Part shown: positions 30,764 through 36,548 of the stretch, piece after piece
How positions within the stretch are numbered: position 1 is the first letter of the stretch
Layout of the letters: each line of letters opens with the position of its first letter
NCBI RefSeq assembly: GCF_003353055.1
Contig: NZ_QKWJ01000072.1
Location: forward strand, 1-36,548
Direction: 5' to 3'
Length of the DNA: 36,548 nt
Source: Cupriavidus lacunae
Lineage (GTDB): Bacteria > Pseudomonadota > Gammaproteobacteria > Burkholderiales > Burkholderiaceae
Made by a program: the position numbers and the translations under genes
The notes under the pieces: generated by a model
The model's input: only the letters and a program-made list of their open reading frames with translations
Told to the model about the DNA's origin: nothing
Database searches by the model: none

Positions 30764-32131
30764 TCAGATCAGACTTGCTGAGGCTGCTGCACCTACTCGC
30801 TTGGCGGCCTTCGCCGCCTTGTGCACGCGACTGGCCACGAAGCCTCCAAACGTGCTTCGAACATTAGGGTCATTGATGTGCTCATGCACGTTCAGGGTCG
30901 CCACGTTAAGTCTTCGCGCGAGAAGCTTGGCAGCCTGAGACTGACAAAATTCGGAGATCATGTCCGATTGCTGCTCAGTGGACAGCTTGTTGTAGGCTTC
31001 CCAACCGAAATCAGCTTCTCGTTGGTCGCGCTCGGCGCCAGCGGCCTTCACGCGGGCCTCGCGCTCAGCCATCTCCTGGTCAGCAGCCTTACGTGTTGAC
31101 TCTGCAATGGCCGACTGATGATGAATCTGCTTGTCGAGTTCACCAAGCAAGTAGCCCTCGCGAAGGGCCTTCATGAAATAACCACCTGCTCGCACCTTCA
31201 CCTTGCCAACTTTCACGTTGTGCCGGGTGTACTCCATGGCCTGGTGGATTCGCTCGTCGTTGTACAGGTCGCGGTTGGTAATGATCTCGTTGAATTCGGA
31301 CTGGTTGAGCGCGAACTCTTTGCGCAACGTCTCATAGACGTTGCGAAGCACGATGAACGCGGTCTTTTGCTCGTTGGGCTGCTCGGTAACGTTCAATCGG
31401 AATCGGATTTGGCCGATTTTCTTTGAACCGGGCACATTAAGTGTAAGCATCTCAATGTGGAGTCCGGTCACTTCGCGAATTTCTGAGATGGCTACCTCAA
31501 GGACTTTACTTCGAAAGTGCTTGAAGAGATCATAGGTTTTCTTCTCGCACTCTAGCCAAGCTCGTAGGGCTTGAACTTCGAACCAAGGCGTGATGCCCTC
31601 AACCATGAATTGTTGTAGTCGGTCGTACAGGACCTTAGAGTGCACCGACTTGAATACATAGCGCAGGCTAAGAAAGTGGGAAGATTTTGGGTTCTTGATG
31701 GCGCGCTGTAGCCGTTCAGGAAGCTCGAAGATGAACTCCCCTTTTTCGATGAATGCTGAGCCCATTAGGGGCACTGCACCCCAGCGATCTTTGGAAGGGT
31801 CTTCGACGTCGATCTCGTTAAGCTCGATAGCCGCTTTCTGGGCTTCGCGAACGAGCTTGCTTAGGTGGCGTCTGTTGTTGCTCGTTGTGGCCAGAAGCCA
31901 CTTGAACAAGCCGACATCGACCCGGTATTCGCGCCGGACTTCTTGGTCTTCAGCTACAAGAAAGTAAGCAACATCGATAAGGCGACGCCCTGCCAGACTG
32001 AGGTCGATGATTTTGACGAAGGCATTGCTGCGACGGAAGCCCAAATCCTTGGGTGCTTCCGTGACGCTCTGGCCTCGAGGAGCGAAGTCCTCGAACAATG
32101 CCAAGGCTAATTGTTGCGATGCGCTTTCCAT
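30764..32131 (-). CDS. Rep_3-family plasmid replication initiator
   Basis: A 455-residue initiator. Residues about 45-160 and 170-290 form the two winged-helix domains typical of Rep_3 proteins (IDVAYFLVAEDQEVRREYRV, FLSLRYVFKSVHSKVLYDRL, then LHIEMLTLNVPGSKKIGQIR and FNEIITNRDL). A long charged helical tail (about 340-400, Glu/Arg/Ala-rich) and a C-terminal Ala/Lys segment follow. Rep proteins of this type bind iterons, open the origin and limit copy number by handcuffing. An iteron array lies directly upstream. ATG 32131 has GGAGGGGAG close by, which can be masked by a hairpin (32140-32157). Longer than the usual 250-350 residues because of the tail. Confidence 0.88.
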   Translation of the reverse strand: MESASQQLALALFEDFAPRGQSVTEAPKDLGFRRSNAFVKIIDLSLAGRRLIDVAYFLVAEDQEVRREYRVDVGLFKWLLATTSNNRRHLSKLVREAQKAAIELNEIDVEDPSKDRWGAVPLMGSAFIEKGEFIFELPERLQRAIKNPKSSHFLSLRYVFKSVHSKVLYDRLQQFMVEGITPWFEVQALRAWLECEKKTYDLFKHFRSKVLEVAISEIREVTGLHIEMLTLNVPGSKKIGQIRFRLNVTEQPNEQKTAFIVLRNVYETLRKEFALNQSEFNEIITNRDLYNDERIHQAMEYTRHNVKVGKVKVRAGGYFMKALREGYLLGELDKQIHHQSAIAESTRKAADQEMAEREARVKAAGAERDQREADFGWEAYNKLSTEQQSDMISEFCQSQAAKLLARRLNVATLNVHEHINDPNVRSTFGGFVASRVHKAAKAAKRVGAAASASLI

Positions 32132-32139
32132 ACCACTCC

Positions 32140-32157
32140 CCTCCTTCGGGCAGGAGG
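32140..32157 (-). promoter_or_regulatory. Hairpin masking the rep ribosome binding site
   Basis: On the minus strand CCTCC, an eight-base loop and GGAGG form an inverted repeat whose right arm is the rep Shine-Dalgarno, nine bases before ATG. Base pairing would hide the site, suggesting translational control of Rep. Two of the reverse-oriented iterons lie immediately further upstream (32185-32201, 32287-32303), where Rep could also repress its own promoter. Confidence 0.5.
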
Positions 32158-32184
32158 TTGCAGGGGAAAGGTCGAAAAGTCAAA

Positions 32185-33230
32185 ACATTTCTTGTGACTT
32201 TGCCTTCCTGTCGTTTGGTTGGGGTCCCAGCGATGGTGTGGGCGAGTTTGGTCAGCAATAGGAATTTCCCTTCGTCGCGGTTCGGGACAATTTTGGTGAC
32301 CGTGCTATGGAGTCGGATGCCCGGTCCTGCGGTGGGGTTGCTCGACGTGCCCCGGTTTAAGATCAGTCTATAGGAGCGCGGGGTGGGTTAGTTTGTTGTT
32401 TTTATAAACAGAACACCACTTACTAGAGGCAGCAGGCTTGTCAATAAAATCAACGACTTAGTTTGGAAAGGTCACTTTTGTGGTTCCTAAGGTCGCCGAT
32501 TTTGTCGAGCAAGGTTACTAGATGTGGTCGAAAGGACACCGGATTTGGCCGGGCCTCCCAGGTCGATGGACTGTCTGCTCTAACAAGGTCACCAAAATTG
32601 TCCTTAAGGTCACAAGAATTGTTCGATTCCGGGCCTAAGCCAAGCCCCACAAGGATCTGCGAGCGGTTTGTCCGACACACGGCCACAGGAATTGTATCTC
32701 TGCGGGCAAGGGCTTGATACGGAGCCACTGATGGAGCAAGGTCACCAAGACTGTCCGTAATTGCAGTAACAACAGGCCCGCTGAGATCGCTGGATTGACC
32801 CAATACACGGGCAACAAGGTCATCAGAATTGTCTGTCCGGCTACTGGAGTGGGAGCCAAGGTCACAAGATTTGTACGATCTGGGCCTCTAACTATCAGGC
32901 AAGGTCACCAGAATTGTGCGAGCTTCCCACAGGTTACTGGCTGAAGGCACATTGCGCAGCAGTCACCTAGGGAGTTGTCAACAAGGCGGCGGCCCTTTTT
33001 TGCCAGTTGCCGGTGATAAGTAGTCCGTAGCACCCAAAGTCGCCGGGCTTCATCAGTTGTTTTAAGGGAGAGCAACGCCCATAGGAACGTGGTGACCTTT
33101 ACCGCACGGCGATGCGTACAATTTTGGTGACTTTGCCGGGCATGGTTGCTAGTAAAAGAACTCCGCCGCGGGCCCGACGCTAATCTGCAGAACCACAAAA
33201 CAGTGAATTCGTACAATTGATGGTGACTTT
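32185..33230. repeat. Iteron array / origin of replication region (oriV)
   Basis: About thirteen copies of a 17-base motif, best written AAGGTCACCARAATTGT. Plus-strand copies start at 32468, 32489, 32511, 32532, 32585, 32606, 32738, 32816, 32858 and 32901. Reverse copies lie at 32185-32201, 32287-32303, 33118-33134 and 33213-33230, with a weaker one near 33088. Spacings of 21-22 or 42-43 bases put neighbours on one DNA face. The stretch 32388-32466 is relatively AT-rich and could be the unwinding element; TTATAAACA at 32402-32410 is a poor DnaA-box match. The placement between rep and parA is typical for iteron plasmids. Confidence 0.9.
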
Positions 33231-33490
33231 GCCTATTACCCATGGATTCACCGGTCGTGGTGGGCCATTCGGTGTCTCCCGCGTGCCGTCTTTATGGAGG
33301 GGACGGCTTAAGTCAATCTTTTCCCCCAACGCGAGTTACGCTCTGGGCCGGCCTGGCCTCATCAGATACAGCGAACTGCGCACATAGAGCCCCTCTAGGC
33401 ATCACTTTTTTGCCAAAAGTGCGTACAAATACGTGAAGTTTCCCCGTTGGTCGCGTATTCTACGTTTCATCCTGAATTTCACATGGAACG
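33231..33490. promoter_or_regulatory. parA upstream region
   Basis: Contains GCCGTC (33285-33290) paired with GACGGC (33302-33307) and, nearer parA, CACTTTT-TTGCC-AAAAGTG (33403-33421) followed by CGTA-CAAA-TACG. Both are candidate ParA operators or parS-like sites. No standard parS 16-mer is recognised. Confidence 0.4.
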
Positions 33491-34693
33491 TTGAATATGG
33501 TGGTGAAGAGCGAATTAACCGAGATTGACCGGACTGTCACGATTGGTTCAATGAGTGACTTTTCGAAGAAGCTTCAAAAACTTACTGAGGAACTTCGCGA
33601 ACATATCCTGGCACCTCGCCCTCGGAAAAGTCCGCCCACGTTCACCTCCACCCAGGTTGCCGAAATGTGCGGTATCGACCGTGCGCGGCTTCATTATCTG
33701 GCAACGAAAGACGGGAGCACACTTCCGGCGGGTGAGCTTCATGGGCGCGTACGCCAATTTTCGCTTGGTGAGACTCGGAAGTGGGTTCAACAAGCTTCAC
33801 AGGTGAAGCCGTCCCCGCTACTAAGAAAAGGCGAAGCGGATGGCCGCGTTCTGATTTCTGCCAACTTCAAGGGTGGTAGCTGCAAGACGACTTCGAGTAT
33901 GTGCTTGGCGCAGGGATTGAGTTTGCGCGGCCGCAAGGTGCTGCTGGTTGACTTGGACCCTCAGGCATCGCTGACCGAATTGTGCGGCCTGTATGCCGAG
34001 AAGATGATTGTTGAGGAAAGCACCGTTCTGCCGTACATCTACAGCCCTGAAGACTTTTCGCTTGAGAGCGTCATTCAGGAGACGTATTGGGACGGGGTTG
34101 ATGTCATCCCTGCCCATCCATCTTTGTTCTCCGCCGAGTTTCATATCCCGGCGATGGCAAGCAAGTCGGCGAATTATCGCTTCTGGACGCTGTTACGTAA
34201 GGGCTTGGAGCCTCTTCGAAAAAAATACGACTATATCGTGTTGGATTCGGCACCTTCGCTATCCTACCTGACTATCAACGGCCTGATGGCTGCGGACGCC
34301 ATGGTGATGCCTTTGGTGCCGGAAAGTCTCGACTTCATTAGCTCGGTATCGTTCTGGAGTCTGTTCTCCGATATGGCGGACAGCTTTAAGAACATCGAAG
34401 GAAACAAAACCTACGACTTTGTGAGCATTCTGCTTTCGAAGGTTGACTATGGCCTAGCGTCTTCGGCTCCGATAGTTCGCTCCTGGGTACAACGAGCCTA
34501 TGGCGATTGGATGAGCCCAATTGAAGTGCCCGCGAGCTCCGTGATGAGTAACGGGGCTCTCGCACTTGCGACGGTCTTCGACATTAGTAAGTTCGAGGGC
34601 AGCAACAAGACATTCCAGCGTGTGCGGGTACCGTTCGACGAGTATTGCCGTTGGGTGGATGAGTTTTACGCCGGAAAGTGGGAGGACGCTTAA
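33491..34693 (+). CDS. parA: ParA-type partition ATPase with N-terminal HTH
   Basis: A 400-residue type Ia ParA. Residues 50-75 form a helix-turn-helix (STQVAEMCGIDRARLHYLAT), as in P1 ParA, used for autoregulation. The deviant Walker A is FKGGSCKTT (about 126-134), A' is LLVDLDPQASLTELCG, and Walker B is YDYIVLDSAPSLSYL. It starts TTG at 33491 with in-frame ATGs at 33497 and 33551; ATG 33497 with weak GGAA upstream is equally likely. Known role: nucleoid-bound ATPase moving plasmid copies with ParB/parS. The parB start follows its stop directly. Confidence 0.93.
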   Translation: MNMVVKSELTEIDRTVTIGSMSDFSKKLQKLTEELREHILAPRPRKSPPTFTSTQVAEMCGIDRARLHYLATKDGSTLPAGELHGRVRQFSLGETRKWVQQASQVKPSPLLRKGEADGRVLISANFKGGSCKTTSSMCLAQGLSLRGRKVLLVDLDPQASLTELCGLYAEKMIVEESTVLPYIYSPEDFSLESVIQETYWDGVDVIPAHPSLFSAEFHIPAMASKSANYRFWTLLRKGLEPLRKKYDYIVLDSAPSLSYLTINGLMAADAMVMPLVPESLDFISSVSFWSLFSDMADSFKNIEGNKTYDFVSILLSKVDYGLASSAPIVRSWVQRAYGDWMSPIEVPASSVMSNGALALATVFDISKFEGSNKTFQRVRVPFDEYCRWVDEFYAGKWEDA

Positions 34694-35680
34694 ATGAATA
34701 TGCGCAAGCGCATGCTGGAGCAAACCGCAAATTTGACTCCTGCTAATGAAATCAAAGTGGAAATCGCCCCCCAAGTTGCAGACCGTCCGAAGACTGCACC
34801 AGGGATGATGGCGGCCTTGAGTGCGGCACAGCTTCGAATTCAGGAATTGGAGTCCCAAGGGGCTGCAAGCACAGTTCCGGTCGAGAAAATTCGGCCGAAT
34901 CCCTGGCAGCCGCGGATAAAGTTTGACGAGAGCAGTCTCACTGACCTTGCGGAGAGCATTAAGGAACTGGGCCTAATGCAGCCCATTCTCGTTCGACGGG
35001 TCACGCCGGATAACGGAGAATCCTATTTCGAGCTGATTGCCGGCGAACGCCGTTGGCGCGCTCACCAGGTGCTGGGTCTGCAAGAAATCAAGGCGCTCAT
35101 CACGGACGCGTCTGATGCAGATATGGCCGTCCTCGCTTTGGCCGAGAATGTCAGCCGAGAAGACCTCACCGACTACGAGATTGGCAAGGCGATGCGCCGT
35201 GTCGAGAAGGAATTTCCAGACAGGAAGCGGATGGCTGAATCCATGGGGATGAGCCGGAGCACACTCTATCGATATTTTGCCTTCGACAATCTACCCGAAT
35301 TCATGCGTGTAGATCTGGAGAAGAACCCTTCGCTTTTCAGCGGTACTGCGGCAAGTGACACTTACGCCGTGCTCAAGAAGCATGGCGAGCCAGCTATGGC
35401 AGGGGCTCGCGAGGTCTGGAAGCAACTTGTAGACGGTAGCCTTGAGCAGTCGAAGTTCGCCAAGCTGCTGGAGGCTTCGCTACTCCGTCGCGAAGCGACG
35501 CCTGTAACTTCCCAGCGTGACATTCATAAGGTCTATGCCGGTAAGACTCAAGCTGGCAGCATTACCAAGGACTCCGTGAGCTTTACCGTAAAGCTCAAGA
35601 GTGCTGTCCTGACTGCCGCTCAAGAGGAGCGGATACGAACGGTAATCAATGAACTTTTCGACGGAGGACCGCAACGGTAA
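34694..35680 (+). CDS. parB: ParB centromere-binding protein
   Basis: A 328-residue ParB. The N-terminal tail carries basic residues (MNMRKRM) that often stimulate ParA. The ParB/Srx domain has PNPWQPR near 69, the CTP-binding signature GERRWRAH (117-124), and ENVSREDLTDYEIG near 150. A helix-turn-helix follows (MAESMGMSRSTLYRYFAFDN) for parS recognition, then a C-terminal dimerisation part. It starts on the base after the parA stop, so the pair is an operon. Complete. No parS site was identified by eye in the flanks. Confidence 0.93.
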   Translation: MNMRKRMLEQTANLTPANEIKVEIAPQVADRPKTAPGMMAALSAAQLRIQELESQGAASTVPVEKIRPNPWQPRIKFDESSLTDLAESIKELGLMQPILVRRVTPDNGESYFELIAGERRWRAHQVLGLQEIKALITDASDADMAVLALAENVSREDLTDYEIGKAMRRVEKEFPDRKRMAESMGMSRSTLYRYFAFDNLPEFMRVDLEKNPSLFSGTAASDTYAVLKKHGEPAMAGAREVWKQLVDGSLEQSKFAKLLEASLLRREATPVTSQRDIHKVYAGKTQAGSITKDSVSFTVKLKSAVLTAAQEERIRTVINELFDGGPQR

Positions 35681-35715
35681 CGGTTGTCGTTTCCAGACTA
35701 TTCGAACCGCTAACT

Positions 35716-36548
35716 TCACCAAGAACAAATCTGCTCACCGCGATCCGGTGAGCGGCTAGACTTGCTTCCCGCAGGGGTCACGGTGCCCCCGCTTGGCCCT
35801 CGCGGCATTTTGCCGCGGGACGTTCCGACCTTTTGCGCTACAGACGTTTTCTTCTGTGCGGCAACGATTGCGCGCCGGAACTTACCCAGAGCCACGTGGA
35901 GCTCATCCCAGGATGTGCCGCCGCCTTCCGCGCGATTCCTTGCAGGTAGCGGGAAGAGCACGGTCACACCCTTGACCGAAACCGGTGTCGATTTCAGCCT
36001 TGGAATGCCCTCCTTGTAGCCCTGCGAGCGCCGGGCAATTACGCCCGCAGCCGCTTTATGCACGCTTAGCCCGCGTGGCTTCGCGTATTTGATCTGCCCA
36101 GCCAGCGAGGTGTACGCCGGATTCACCTTGATCAACTCCACCCCGCGTCGGTGGCACTTCGACGCGAGCAACTGTCGATACTTTGCGTAGGACAGGCCTG
36201 ACAGCGCCCGCGCTTGCGCCGGGCTCATCGTCGACATGTCCTTTTTCTTTTCGGTGAAGTCGAGGTCTTCGGCCGCAATGGGCTTTTCCGCTTGCAGCGC
36301 ATGCTCGACCACGCCCTCCAGGGCATCCGACAGGAGGGCCGCGCGCTGGCCCGTGCTCTTGTCCTCCAGCGGCAGCTCGACCCGCCAAGACTGGATCATG
36401 TTGCCGCCGGGGTCGGTCTCCGTAACAGCCAGATGGTCCGCATTGAAGTCAATCCCGATCGCACCAAACTTGGCGCTGAGCGTGGAGATGGGCGCGGCCG
36501 GGCGGGCGAACGACACCATCAGCCGATAGCCCTTGTGGTCCTTGTGGA
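35716..36548 (-). CDS. TnpB-related protein, 5' end beyond the window
   Basis: At least 276 codons; the frame stays open past the last ATG (36519) to the window edge (HKDHKGYRLMVSFARP), so the N-terminus lies outside. RuvC-I: GIDFNADHLAVTE with Asp. RuvC-II: IAAEDLDF with Glu. RuvC-III region: GLSVHKAAAGVIARRSQGYK, where the family Asp position reads His. No zinc-ribbon CxxC pair is present between. This fits the larger TnpB-related accessory proteins of IS200/IS605-like elements rather than standard TnpB. The tail is Lys/Arg/Gly/Ser-rich. It converges on parB with a 35-base gap. Nuclease activity is doubtful. Confidence 0.72.
   Translation of the reverse strand, partial: HKDHKGYRLMVSFARPAAPISTLSAKFGAIGIDFNADHLAVTETDPGGNMIQSWRVELPLEDKSTGQRAALLSDALEGVVEHALQAEKPIAAEDLDFTEKKKDMSTMSPAQARALSGLSYAKYRQLLASKCHRRGVELIKVNPAYTSLAGQIKYAKPRGLSVHKAAAGVIARRSQGYKEGIPRLKSTPVSVKGVTVLFPLPARNRAEGGGTSWDELHVALGKFRRAIVAAQKKTSVAQKVGTSRGKMPRGPSGGTVTPAGSKSSRSPDRGEQICSW
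35733..35817. repeat. Hairpins at the 3' end of the TnpB-related gene
   Basis: GCTCACCG-CGATC-CGGTGAGC (35733-35753) and CGCGGCA-TTT-TGCCGCG (35801-35817) are perfect stems inside the last 35 codons. Subterminal hairpins of this kind are typical of IS200/IS605-like right ends and guide-RNA scaffolds; here they may mark the element end near parB. Confidence 0.5.

Noticed and set aside
32402..32410. TTATAAACA as a DnaA box
   Set aside because: Two mismatches to TTATCCACA; kept only as a weak note in the origin entry.
1..36548. CRISPR array, rRNA or tRNA genes
   Set aside because: No regularly spaced long direct repeats with unique spacers and no cloverleaf or rRNA sequence seen; the iterons are too short and irregular for CRISPR.

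Overview
The window looks like part of a large plasmid, or a plasmid carrying an integrated conjugative element, from a high-GC betaproteobacterium. Burkholderiales (the Cupriavidus/Ralstonia/Burkholderia group) is an inference from base composition, codon use and gene families; no marker gene settles the genus. The evidence for a plasmid is strong. There is a Rep_3-type initiator (30764-32131), an iteron array of about thirteen copies (32185-33230) and a ParA/ParB pair (33491-35680). A second, actin-type partition system (ParM-like ATPase plus a small putative ribbon-helix-helix partner) lies at 20279-21727.

Layout. 0-2.1 kb: an orphan RES-domain protein and a small gene of unknown function with a near-perfect LexA (SOS) box over its probable promoter, next to a possible group II intron remnant. 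2.1-6.05 kb: a redox/detoxification cassette of an old yellow enzyme, a Tat-exported aldo/keto reductase and a glutathione S-transferase, divergent from a LysR regulator. 6.2-13.3 kb: a leftward accessory module with a 1035-residue N6-methylase/helicase fusion followed by an 81-residue gene, and upstream of them a row of small genes, several paralogous and four preceded by the same kind of GC-rich leader hairpin. 13.5-15.9 kb: rightward genes, including a Lar-like zinc-ribbon protein and a secreted DRGH-type nuclease interrupted by an in-frame amber codon. 16.1-19.2 kb: a TnpB-only IS that split a gene whose ancestral frame can be rebuilt exactly, and a tyrosine recombinase fused to a Fis-like helix-turn-helix.

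20.1-21.9 kb: the parM-type locus with a repeat cluster that is a good centromere candidate. 21.9-23.3 kb: a zinc-ribbon/Toprim primase whose N-terminus is cut off where it meets, tail to tail, the 3' end of a conjugative coupling protein (TraD/VirD4). 23.6-28.5 kb: conjugative-element genes (DUF4400 membrane protein, a DUF1845/AcaB-like protein, small ORFs, a UvrD-like helicase) and a decayed second helicase copy. 28.8-36.5 kb: plasmid backbone with a winged-helix protein, a dead TnpB remnant, rep, the iteron origin, parA-parB and a TnpB-related gene running off the right edge.

Together the genes suggest a conjugative mobile element in decay (truncated coupling protein, truncated primase, several frameshifts, two TnpB remnants) joined to a self-maintaining iteron plasmid backbone. 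The features most worth follow-up are the leader-hairpin family, the anti-restriction-like group (methylase/helicase, Lar-like protein, nuclease), the cleanly dated TnpB insertion and the repeat cluster at parM.
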